Below, in pieces: positions 1 through 11,400 of a stretch of 64,000 nucleotides of DNA. Location of the stretch: assembly GCA_014218235.1 (NCBI GenBank), contig CM024759.1:77769079-77833078 (forward strand). Direction: 5' to 3'. The DNA comes from Colocasia esculenta (taxonomy: Eukaryota; Streptophyta; Magnoliopsida; Alismatales; Araceae). The translations under genes and the position numbers were made by a program. Position 1 is the first letter of the stretch, and each line of letters begins with the position of its first letter. The notes under the pieces are model-generated. The model saw only the letters and a list, made by a program, of their open reading frames with translations. It was not told the DNA's origin and did not search any database.

Positions 1-2274
1 CTAGATGAAGTGGTCTGACTGAGTACTCTAATGGCAATCCTTGCAAGTGGATTTTTTTGACCAGTCTTGTAGTCTAACATAACCCACCACTCACCTACAA
101 AAAAAAAAACAATGAATTAGCACATAATGGTTGTGAATTGTCACTTTGTCATGAAGTAAAAATGAGCTTAAGCCTCAAGGTTCTCACCAGGACTCATTCT
201 GTTCACTGCTTCTCTAAGATCATAATCTCTATAAATGTCCAACTTCAGTTTAAATCTGTCCATCTAGAGTATAAAACAGTTGGTAAGTGTAATTTGTAAA
301 GTATATTGAATACATGAAAATGGATTAAAGTCTTTATGTTGGTTGTACCTCCATCATAGCATCTATTCTTTCTTCAGTGCTCCTAGATAATCTTGAGATG
401 ACATTGATTGTCCTCTGGAGCACCTCACCATCGTTGTGAGGGGAATCACTATATTGATGCCTGAGGTTAAAGAAATACCCTATATGTACAAAACATGTCC
501 AATAAGTTAGAAATTCAATATACACAATAAGATATATGCTGAAAGTTAATACATTTACCTGCTGTATGTAAATCATGGTGGAGGGTGGACTCCCATCTTG
601 CATCAATAATTCTCCACCATTTTTGAAATGCCATGGGATGCTTCTCTCTCAACCTTTCTTTGGCTTTATCCATAGCCTCATATAAGTAACCCATGTCATT
701 CTTGTCCTCTCCATCAACCATCCTCAAGACTTGTACAAGAGGCTCTATTAGCTTCAAATAATATAAGATTCTATCCCAAAAACGATGGTCACTGACCAAG
801 CAAGAAATCTCATGTGCGACATCTCTGGATTCCTCTCTCAATGTAGCCACATGTGCCAAGTACTCAGAACTGTGTATAAGAGTGCCCAACTCATGTCTAA
901 ACTTATGCAAACTCTCCAATGCAATAAATTGGGAGGCAAATCTAGTTGGGCCAGGACGAATGATGTCATGTCCATCTGTGCACTCTCTCATCATATGCAG
1001 GATTATGTTGTGTCCATAAATAAAACTAGTAATTATTTGCGCCTTGGACACCAAGTCATGCACATGTTTATCTTTGCCAATGTCCTCCATCATCACGTCT
1101 AAAGAGTGTGCTGCACAAGGGACCCAATAAGATGATGTCGTTTTGCCATCAAATTTCTTTCAGCTGTCTTGTAACTAGCTTCATTATCAGTGACAACTTG
1201 GACTACATTTTCCTCGCCAATTTCTTCAACCATCTCATCCATGAGCCTAAACAAGTACTTTGCATTCTTTATTTGTCCACTTGCATCTACAGATTTCATG
1301 AACACTGTACCCTCACTGCAATATACAAGAAAGTTCATAGACCTTCTTGTTGTTCCTGTCCATCCATCACACATAAGAGTACAACCCCTTGCCATCCATA
1401 TAGCTTTGAAGGATGCTACCCACTTCTTTATCTCAGCCAATTCCTCTTCAAGAAGTTTGCCATAAATCTCCTTTGGTGTTGGAGCTTTCAAACCTGGGCC
1501 TGCCTCACCAATGGAATCTATCATTGTCTAGAAGTACGGACTAGGTGCTGTATGGGCTGGGACCCTTGCATGCAAAAACCATTTTACAATATTTTTTACC
1601 GCATGTTTGGCTGAAGCAGTTGTGGCTTTCACCCCTTTCAATGCATGTTTTATGCTAGGCTATTTTGATGAAGGTTTTCTATGCATGAATGTGTCAATGA
1701 CACCAGTTGGTTCCGTTCCCCTCATTGAACCACCTCTCTTGACTAAGGGTGGTGGCTGTGGCCTTGTTACACTAGCCCCTGATGATGATCCTTCCCTTGT
1801 ACTATGGTACCTCCGCATCTCACTTTCCAACATGGCAGCACGCCGACTCTGCCGCAGTCCTTCTCGCCATTCTCTCTCATTAGGTGAGAGATCCTCATAA
1901 TGTGTATCGTCTGACTCATCAACATCAACAACAATTGGTCTTTCTTTCATTACACCCTTACTTTTCCCCTTCCTAGAAAGCTCTTCATGCAATTCTTCTT
2001 GTTGTTGAATACGTATGCCTCTTTGTTGTTGTCTTCCAGCCATGTACTCTTTCATCTCATTCACCAACTCTCGTGGACATTGCTTGCATTTTATGACATT
2101 CCCACCAATACTTACAATATGTTGTTTTAGGCGGTATACGCCTCCATTCATTTCCTTCCCACAGTGGTTACATCGCACTCTCTTAGAGGAAGCATCAGTA
2201 AGAACACCATGTTTCCATCCAATGTCTAATTGTGGGCCTGGTGACTTCCCTTCCTCGTGGCCCTCATCAACCAT
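1..2274 (-). pseudogene. hAT-superfamily transposase gene, decayed, 3' end outside window
   Basis: Reads right to left from an ATG at 2274. A BED-type zinc finger (CNHC followed by a histidine, about residues 35-75) is followed by the hAT RNase-H-like region with LMCDGWTG, the PCAAHSLD segment and WESTLHHDLHTAG. Later exons are supported by GT/AG borders and phase: about 1128-559, 479-349, 263-188 and 94-1. The last exon encodes EWW and AIRVLS, the start of the hAT dimerisation domain, and runs off the window. Damage: in-frame TAG stops at 1662-1660 and just before 1524, and an apparent one-base deletion near 1128 that breaks the reading between DUF659-like sequence and PCAAH. Introns are intact. 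The family moves DNA by cut-and-paste with 8-bp target duplications. It lies upstream of PEX1 exon 2 in opposite orientation, probably within PEX1 intron 1. Confidence 0.88.
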
Positions 2275-2361
2275 AATTGTTAATCCTATAACAGTACAAA
2301 CACATTCATGTGTAAGTATAAAATTATAAACATAATTACATCCAATAATAACGAATTTATA

Positions 2362-2850
2362 ACTAATTTCCCGAAATTAATCACTAACATTATCATACAA
2401 AGCAATAATTATGTCAATTAAGTGATTGGAACACTTAAATTACTTAATTGATCTCCAATTGTGCTAATAGAACAAAAGCCCCAATTTTCAAACCCTAATT
2501 AGGGTGAAATTTGGGGGTTTAGTCTAATTTCCCGAAATTAATCACTAACATTATCATACAAAGCAATAATTATGTCAATTAAGTGATTGGAACACTTAGT
2601 TGATCTCCAATTGTGCTAATAGAATAAAAGCCCCAATTTTCAAACCCTAATTAGGGTGAAAATTAGGGGTTTTCTCTAATTTCCCGAAATTAATCACTAA
2701 TATTATCAGACAAAGCAATAATTAGGTCAATTAAGTGATTGGAACACTTAATTGATCTCCAATTGTGCTAATAGAACAAAAGCCCCAATTTTCAAACCCT
2801 AATTATGGTGAAATTTGGGGGTTTTCTCTAATTGACAAACTCTAGGGGAA
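2362..2850. repeat. Tandem repeat upstream of the hAT transposase ATG (about 165 bp x 3)
   Basis: Three successive copies carry TTTCCCGAAATTAATCACTA, then CCAATTGTGCTAATAGAA, then AAACCCTAATTAGGGTGAAA. The unit includes AAACCCTAA (a plant telo-box-like word) in the palindrome ACCCTAATTAGGGT. Its place in the transposase 5' region suggests promoter sequence; that is inference. A related array occurs at 29249-29650. Confidence 0.8.
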
Positions 2851-3590
2851 GAAGATGAAAATATAACAAGATCAAACATGTATGCATGCTTTTTCATTTT
2901 TTTCAAAATTTTAACTAAATTACGAAATTAAAAAAATTACCTTGAGAAGAAAAACGTCTCCCTTGCTTGAATAAGATCTCTTGAGATCTACTCAAGAGGA
3001 TCTCCCTTGGCTTTGGCTGCTCCTTTCTAACCTCTTTCAAAGAGAACAAAGGGAAGAAGAAGAAGAACAAGAGGAAGAAGAAGAAGAAGAGGAAGAGGTG
3101 GAGGAAGTCTGAAGAAGAAGAAGAGGAGGAGGCCGGCGGGGGAAGAGGCCGGCGGCGGCGGAGGAGGCTGGCGGCGGCGGCGGAGCAGGCCGGCGGCGGT
3201 GGCAGTGGGGGTGGCGGATCTGGGGGGAAGGGTTCTCCCCCTTGCGTTCTTCCTGGAAGACAGAAAATAGGGAAAAGAAGGGGGGGGGGGGGTCGCAGCA
3301 GACAAACACAGCCGATCTCTGGATCGGCTGTGTTTTAAGGGGGATCCGCTAGGGATCCCCCCCGAATTGAGCCGGATCGACCCTTATCGGGTCGGATCGC
3401 ACAAGGATCGGCTGACTAAGCCCGATAAGGGGTCGATCCGGCGGGCAGACTCCAAATTTGAAGTTTAACCCGCCAGATCGACATAATCGCTAATGGATCG
3501 ATCGATCCATGGGCGACTCGATCGATCCAACTCGGATCCAGTCGAGTTGGGCCGATCCACCCTCAAAATAAGGATTTCGGGGGACTTCCG
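2851..3590. other. hAT 5' region: purine-rich tract then GATCGG-rich subterminal block
   Basis: The + strand is purine and GGCGG rich from about 3035 to 3300, then dense in GATCGG/CCGATC words from 3305 to 3580. CAGCCGATC and GATCGGCTG form a perfect 9-bp stem at 3310-3331. The order tandem repeat, purine tract, GATCGG block is repeated at 29249-30362, so both look like the 5' end of one hAT family. The exact terminus here is not clear. Open frames through the tract are compositional. Confidence 0.55.
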
Positions 3591-4721
3591 CCCGAAATTA
3601 TATACGTATATTCACAAATATTGTATTCATACGTATATTCCCTTAAAGAAAACTCTACTCAAACAGAGGTTCTGCCTGGGAAAATATCCATATACCCACA
3701 AGAAGTTGTGTTCATACACGTATGTTCTCAGGGAGAAACTCTGCTTAAACAGGGACCCCGCAGAAAATATATTCATATGTTTCCGAGTATATGTTCATAA
3801 CTTCATATGAACATGTCTTTCAAAGGAAACTCTGCCTAAGCAGGGGTTCTGCCCAAAAGCACATCCATATGTCCATAAGTTTATATGATTGTATTTCATG
3901 GGGACACCCTGTTTATACAGGAGCTCTCCCCTAAAATCAATATGATCATATGTACATCAAACTCATATATTCGCACAGCAACCTTGTCTTTGCGGGAGCG
4001 TTGCCCAAATTCATAACACACTCAAACTACCAAATAAATTTATGGGTATACACCGGTCATTTTCCAAACTATATATTAAAATCCGAACACCAGCTCCAAA
4101 GAGATCTATGTTCCATCTCAAAACGAAACTTTCTCCTCAAAACAAATATCCTTCTTTTTAAAACGGAGTATCCTTTTTCAAAGGAACGAACCCTTCTTTC
4201 CAAATCAAAACCCTAAAAAAACAAACCTGTTCAAAAGGAACAAATCCTCTATTTCAAAACCGAAATCTATTTTGTCCGACAATAATAAAAAAGGGTAAAA
4301 CATCATATTATAGTTTTCTAGAAAATGCGTATTTTCTCGTCCTTGCTATCAATGGTGTTCGGGTTGAAATTGATGTTAATATGGCATCAAAGGCTTTTAA
4401 CCCGATGTAAATAAAACATCGGTTCCGATCGATGGAGACTGGGGTCCAGCACGCGCTACCCTAACCACCTGATGATTAAGACACAAAATCAAAGAAGTTC
4501 AGATTAAAAAAAAAAAACGGCGCACCTGTTCGTTCCATGGACATCAAAATCTCTTCTCCGCACTGCGCGGACCTTTATTTCTACCTGGTAGACAGGCTGG
4601 CACGCCCCGCAAGGCAAACTAAAATAAAAGAAAACAAATAACAAATCTAATCCAACTCGAATCGAATAAAAATGAAAGAAAAGAAAAAAAAAGAAAAAAG
4701 AAAAAAAAAGACATGTCCACA
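3591..4721 (+). mobile_element. Truncated Tat-type LTR (copy A)
   Basis: It shares with the full Tat LTR the repeating CTCTGCC/GGAGATTC-like modules (3600-3930), the CCGATC-GATGGAGAC-CAGCACGCGCTACC block (4425-4470), the GTTCGTTCCATGGACATC unit and the relic primer-site word GCTGGCACGCCCCGC (about 4598). It ends CATGTCCACA, matching the end of copy B. The promoter and hairpin-array part is missing on the left. GTCAC follows the right end, with no matching left duplication found. Confidence 0.75.
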
Positions 4722-5050
4722 GTCACAGAGGATTTGTACGCCATTTTACAATTGATGGATTTATTCACCAAGGCTCTTGGTACCAATCGGCTTGCGAATC
4801 CTTGGAACAAGCTGGGCATGTTTGACATTTATGCTCCAGCTTGAGGGAGAGTGTTAGAGTTAGAGTTAATAACTCAATTTTCTATCATCATTAGTTAGGT
4901 GGTGATTAGGCTTTGTGTACTGAGGGTAATAGTTATGTGTACCCAGGTATAAGTACTTCCTTTTTGCTGATTAATGATAGTTTTTTTTCTTCCAGTTTTT
5001 CCTAAAACCAATTACTTCTTTCCCAGAATGTTTTAACATTATTATATGCT
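4722..5050 (+). mobile_element. Ty1/Copia 3' fragment: RNase H end, polypurine tract and LTR start
   Basis: Reading + from 4722 gives QLMDLFTKALGTNR and KLGMFDIYAPA then a stop, the typical C-terminus of plant Copia RNase H. The polypurine tract TTGAGGGAGAG (4841-4851) abuts a TGTTAG LTR start at 4852. The LTR's right end could not be fixed; 5050 is approximate. Tat LTR copy A ends exactly at its left border, so that element inserted into or beside this one. Confidence 0.75.
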
Positions 5051-5244
5051 ATTCATCATTACATAGAGTTGTGTGCAGATGCATAGGAATGCAATACATA
5101 TCTGTTAATTTTAAAGGATAAATCTTTGATTTGGACATGCATATCTGAGATATATATATGTGTTACCATAAGAGAAATTGTGAACTACGATGTTATTACC
5201 CATTTATATTCAGATGATATTAATTGTCTTTTACCTCTGTATAG

Positions 5245-5418
5245 GTTTCTCGACATTTTGCAGAGTGCATTTCTTTGGCGGACAGCACCAACATTCGGGT
5301 AAAGGTGGTAGCCACCTTACCAAAAGCTGAATTTGTCACTGTGGAGCCTGACAGTGAAGATGACTGGGAAATTTTGGAGCTTAACTCAGAGCTTGCTGAA
5401 GAGGCCATTTTGAAACAG
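5245..5418 (+). CDS. PEX1: PEX1 exon 2
   Basis: Acceptor TGTATAG at 5244 and donor CAG/GTTTTA at 5418; starts and ends in phase 0, 58 codons. It encodes FAECISLAD and the hallmark VTVEPDSEDDWEILELN of the PEX1 N-terminal domain. It is called exon 2 because the initiator and first roughly 70 residues are not found in the window. Confidence 0.93.
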
Positions 5419-8400
5419 GTTTTAATTACTTCTTTCTGTATTTTGATGCCTTATTTTCTAGATTAGTAGCTAACTAAATTACAAAATATGAGCTACCTTC
5501 TTCCACTATTTGTCTGGTGTGGGAGGTGAAGGAATAGTTGCCTTTGTTTACCATGTGGTTACTTTTGTTCATCTGGTTGCCCTGGCCTGCTCTTCTTGCC
5601 CTGCTTCCATTGTCAGAGGATTTAGGTGCGGCGATGGAACATGTAGAGGAAGCTTTTCGGGGGGAGAAATTTATTTCAGTGGATAATGGAAGTCTCTGCA
5701 AGGGGGATGTTATGGATATACTGTCCAAAGTTGAGAATTACATGGAAACGCAAGCGAGTGAAACTGCGAGATTGATTGGTGTCTTGGATAAAGGTTCCAA
5801 CAAGGGTTTGGAGTCCACTTTGCTTCTGATCAAGTGTAGATGGTTGGCGGACATTGCTAGAAATGCGAAGTCTGATGCGGTCGGTAAGATAAATCTTTCC
5901 AAGAATTGATGCTTAGGTGCTTTGAGTGGCCAGGAGGCATCTTGGAGGGCTGTTTTGATTTTTCCTTTGGGTGGTTTTTTGGTTTATTGAAAGTTGTATG
6001 ATGTGGGTGGGTGGTATAGTGGAGGAGTGTCTTTTGCCTCGGGTCTGTTGGGTGGCGTATTGTCGTTGGGGCCGTGGGGTGCGTTTTACTGAAAGTGACA
6101 TGCTTTTCTTTTCTTTGCTCCCGTGGTAAGCTTCGGTTCGCCAAGTCATCAAGTGAAGAGTCGTCAGGAGAATTTGACAAACAAGCTCCACCAACAAATC
6201 TTGAAGATATAAATTATTACGAGGTCGACGTTGTCGACTCTGACGACGAAAAAGACTTCGTGGATCTACAATCGGCTCCTCATAAGTTTGAGGATGGCAG
6301 ACAAGCCACGGTTGATAAATTGATTGAACTCAATCTCGGGGATCAAGAAGACCCTCGACCAATCTTCATCAATGCCCTTCTTGATGAACAAGAAAGACAG
6401 TCTTACAAAATTCTCCTACAGGAGTTCCTAGATTGCTTTGCTTGGAATTACAAAGAAATGCCCGGGCTGGAGCCATCAGTCACCAAGCATGAATTATCCA
6501 TACTCTATACAGCCAAGCCCGTCAAACAGTCCCAAAGGTGTATGCGGCATGAACTGGAGCTCAAAGTAAATGCTGAAGTCGATAAACTCTCTGAAGTAGA
6601 CTTTATCGAGCTATGCAGATATCCAATATGGCTCGCTAATATTGTTCCAGTAAAGAAGAAGAATGGCCAAGTCCGGATCTGTATTGATTACAGGGACTTG
6701 AACAAGGCATGTCCCAAAGATGATTTCCCGGTTCCAATTACGGAAACCATGGTGGACATGACCACCGGCCATGAAGCATTATCCTTTATGGATGAGTCTT
6801 CAGGTTAGGTTACAACCAGATCCACATGGCAATCAAAGATAAAAATCATACTGCCTTCAGGTCACCCATGGGAATCTTTAACTACAAAAGAATGCCCTTT
6901 GGACTGAAAAATGTAGGAGCCACATACCAAAGAGTGATGACCAAAATGTTTGATGAAATGCTCCATGATGTGGTCGAATGCTATGTGGATGACTTAGTTG
7001 TCAAAACCAAAAAATGGTACGCCATGTTTTTGAAAGACTTTGTCATTACAAATTGAAGATGAACCCCATGAAGTGTGCTTTTGGAGTCTCAAGCCGCAAA
7101 TTTCTGGGTTTTGTCGTCAGATATCGGGGAATAGAAATAGACCCCGACAGAATCAAGACGATCCTACAATTGCCTCCTCAAAATCTGACTGAGCTAAGGT
7201 CATTCCAAGGAAAATTAGCCTATATCAGGCGATTCATCTCCAACCTCTGAGGAAGATGTGCGCCTTTCAGCAAATTAATGAAGAAGGATGTTCCTTTCAT
7301 CTGGGATCAATAATACCAAGATGCGTTTGAGCAGATAAAGAAATATCTGCTCCCTCCACCAGTATTGGGGGCACCAATAAGTGGAAAACCTCTCATAGTA
7401 TATATTGCAGCTATGGACGCCTCCTTAGGAGCTCTATTAGCACAAACAAATGAAGAAGGCAAGGAGCAATCTCTGTACTATCTCAGCAGAAAGCTAATTG
7501 GTTCAGAACTCCAATACCCTGTCTCTGCGACATGGAGGGGAGGAGGGGAAGGGGAGGCCGTCGGCGGCGGGGGAGGGGTGCAGGCCACCGTTGGCCAACA
7601 GTGCAGGCTGACGTGGAGAGGGTGGAGGGTCCTACCTCGACGATAGGCCTCGCCGGCGACGACCCAGGCGGCGGCGATCGAGCTCCTCCATATGCACTTG
7701 CGGTGACAACACCCAGCAAGAGAGAGAGAGAGAGAGGAGAGGAGAGGAGAGAGAGAGGAGAGAGAGAGAGAGAGAGAACGTGGCGATGGGGGGATGAAGA
7801 AAAAAGAGGAGGGTAGAGGAGGTGGGGTGGTGGTCAAAAAGGGTGGGCGGGTGCATGGGGAAGTGGAAAGGAGGGGGGGGGGTTCACCCTCCCCGTGGGT
7901 CTTGATCATAAGCTTAAGCCACGTAACCAAGTGGAGACGTCAAAATAGTAAAAAACTTGGGAAACAACATCTTTGTAGTGAAGTCGCCACACCATTTGTC
8001 TTTCCAGAAGGGACATTTTTGTCCATCTCCCAGCTTCACTCGGATCCTCGAGATAACGAGGTCCCTGCAGGAAGAGATACCACGCCAGATAGGGGATCTC
8101 TTATGTCGTGGCTGGGCTTCAAATCCCAAACTCTAGAAGAAGAAAAATATTGGCCTGTAATGACCTCAGCCCACAACCCTACTTCCCCACTGCCCGGCCT
8201 CCAAAGCCACTTGACCAACAATGCTAAGTTGAAATTATTGACATTCTTCAGACCCAGACCTCCTAGCTTCTTTGGGTGACAAGTTCTTCCCTAACATCTA
8301 TCCCCATATCCATGCCAAAAGAAACTACTCTGAATAGATTGAAGTTTCTTAGCCACGGAGCAAGGAATGCGAAGAATGGAGAGAAAATAGATGGGGAGGC

Positions 8401-11400
8401 TACCTAAAATCGAAGTGCAAAGAGTAAGGCGGCCACCATAGGACAATAGCCTCGCCTTCCAACTTGCAAGCCTGGATTTATACTGTTGAATAATAGGGCC
8501 CAATCAGCACAATGAAGAGCTTCAGGGGACAGGGGGAGGCCCAAGTAAGAGATTAGGAACTCCCTAATGGCACACCCCTACAATGTCGCTGCCCTCCATA
8601 CCAAGGTATCCTTCAAGTTCACCCCCACCAAGATGCTCTTACCAAAGTTAACCTTCAAACCAGTGGCCTCATGGAGTAGCTCCAACAAAAGCCTCACCAC
8701 AGCATGGATTGGCCCCTATCCTCCAGAAAGATAATAATATCATCAACATATTGAAGATAAGAGATGTAGGGACCCTCCCTACTCACCAAGAACCCCTTAA
8801 CCAGATCAACCACCTCCGCCTTTTGCCATACCTTGCTGTCAACACTAGCCCCAAGTACAAAAAGCAGAGGAGAAAGAGGATCCCCTTGGCGAAGGCCTCT
8901 ATTGCCACAAAATCAAGCTGTTATTTTTACATTGATAAGAACTGCAAAAGAGGCAGAAGTGACACAAGCTCTAACTTAGTCAATCCATCTGTCCCCAAAC
9001 CCCATACTCTGCAGGACACCAAAGAGGCACTACCAGCTGACCTTGTCATAAGCCTTCTCAAAATCTAACTTTACAACTATGTTTTTCCTCCTCTGTTGCT
9101 TGAAAGTATAGAGACACTCATGCGCCTCCAGGAAGTTGTCTAAAATATGCCTCCCTCTAATGAAAGCTCCCTAAAATTGGCTCACCAACCTATTTATGAT
9201 AGTAATCAACCTCCGTGCTAAGACCTTGGTAATGATCTTGTATGATCCCTTAAGCAAATTGATAGGCTAATAATCTTTGAATTCCTGAGCCTCTGCTTTG
9301 TTAGGAATCAGAACCACAAATGTCTTGTTGGTGCCCTCAAATGAGCTCTTCTTGAAATTCCTTCACTACCAAGGTTTGCCATATCGGATCTCGACTTCGT
9401 CTCGGAGGGCTTAGAGAGAAGAGATCTCGGAGATCTCGGTAAAATCTCGGGAGATCAAATCTCAAGATATTGAGATACAAAAATGATATATACACATATA
9501 TGTATCCCATGTGAGAACAAAAAGATTATTTTTAAGCAAAACAAATAATTGGATACATGGATAGCCATCATTAGTACATCTGTACATGTTACAATTAGAT
9601 GTCACAAGAATCAAGAACAACAATCTAGTAAGAATCTTGAGTTTAATAAGTTCAGATCATAATTTTAAACAATAAGTAACAACAAATAAGCAAGAATTAA
9701 CATGCATGAGAAATATTCAAAAAAGAAAGCAAGAATTAAGTAGATTATGTAAAAAAAACCTAAAACATTAATAAGAATTAAAAATTCAGAAATGAAAGAT
9801 GTCATTCTGATCTTGATTTTATCTCGAGAAGATTGTAGAGAAGAGACATTGGGGAAATCTCATATAAATCTCAAGAGACCAGAAGCACTAACAAAACTAT
9901 ATTAAGTATATATTTCCGAGGGACCATTTGTAATCTCATCCAGTTAACCACTCAACATGAGAAAGAAGACTCAAGAAATAATTGCCTATAAGATTGCAGT
10001 GGACAAATTAGTCATGGCTAGGAGCCTTCCTCTATTAGGAAGGCATTTAAATAGCAACCACATGGTGTGATGGTTGGGGAAGGAAGTGATGGATTTCAAC
10101 ATGCTTGAATGAGACAAAGGATCTCAAGAGATCTTGGCATCAGGTGTCTCGTACATCTCGGATATCGGCAAGTTGGAGAGACAGAGAATCTCGAGAGATC
10201 TCGAGAGATTCTCGGGAGATTGCAAACCATGTTCACTACAGCCAAGAGATCTGCTTGAATGATAATCCGACATCTTTGATAGAACACAGGCTGGGGTTTT
10301 GTCACCTGCCAAAGAGAGAATCACCTGGTCGATCTCCTCCTCATAAAGGGGAGAGAGATAGCCTCCCTCTTGCAAGGGAGAGGTAAGGAAGTAGGTCAGG
10401 AGCAAATCTCATCCTCAAGTGGCTTCTTTCAAGAACAAGGAGGAGAAGAAAACTTTCACTAGTCTTTGATATCCACTTGTGAAGCGTAGCATTGGTCCCC
10501 CACCTTAATGGTGGAGATGGACTTATCCCTCCTCCTCCTGAAGCAATTCGTTGGAAGTGTGGAGAGACAGAGAATCTCGAGAGATCTCGAGAGATTCTCG
10601 GGAGATTGCAAACCATGTTCACTACAGCCAAGAGATCTGCTTGAATGATAATCCGACATCTTTGATAGAACACAGGCTGGGGTTTTGTCACCTACCAAAG
10701 AGAGAATCACCTGGTCGATCTCCTCCTCATAAAAGGGGAGAGAGATAGCCTCCCTCTTTGCAAGGGAGAGGTAAGGAAGTAGGTCAGGAGCAAATCTCAT
10801 CCTACAAGTGGCTTCTTTCAAGAACAAGGAGGAGAAGAAAACTTTCACCTAGTCTTTGATATCCACTTGTGAAGCGTAGCATTGGTCCCCCACCTTAATG
10901 GTGGAGATGGACTTATCCCTCCTCCTCCCTGAAGCAATTCGTTGGAAGTAGGCGGTATTCTTGTCTCCCTTTTTAATCGACCTATCCCTGGACCTTTGTC
11001 TCCATTAGATGTCCTCCCTGGCCAACACCTCATCAAATTGACCCCTCAGGGGAGTCTCTAGTTGCTTTGTCTTCCTCATCTATAAGTCCTGTCTCTTCCA
11101 AGCATCTAAAGTTGCATGGTGCTTAATCCTGTCCTTAGCCTCCTTCTCTGGAAGGGCTTTGCCAACCTCCCAGGGAGGCAGTGAGTAGTGTGTTTCAGCT
11201 TCTTCACAAGAGTGGCCATAGCTGATGAGCTGGATATTGGGCTTCTCCAAGCCCTAGTGATGGTCTCCAAGAAGCCAGGCTTTCTGAGCCATACTTGCTC
11301 AAATCTGAAGCCAGTAGACCTGCCAGTTTATCTCAAAGTCTTCAATAAGATGGGCTTGTGGTTCGAGGTGGACCTCGTCAGTCCTACCACTTTCACTTGC

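Noticed and set aside
2385..2835. CCCTAATT repeats as interstitial telomere
   Set aside because: The word occurs once per roughly 165-bp unit, not as a (TTTAGGG)n run.
3027..3309. Pro/Arg/Ser-rich minus-strand proteins
   Set aside because: Two overlapping frames are open only because of GGCGG/GAAGAA composition.
4830..5244. PEX1 exon 1
   Set aside because: This stretch is Copia end plus AT-rich intron; no ATG-led frame fits the PEX1 N-terminus.
7478..7930. 150-codon Ser/Pro-rich minus-strand frame
   Set aside because: A product of GA repeats; its far end is antisense to Tat RNase H sequence.
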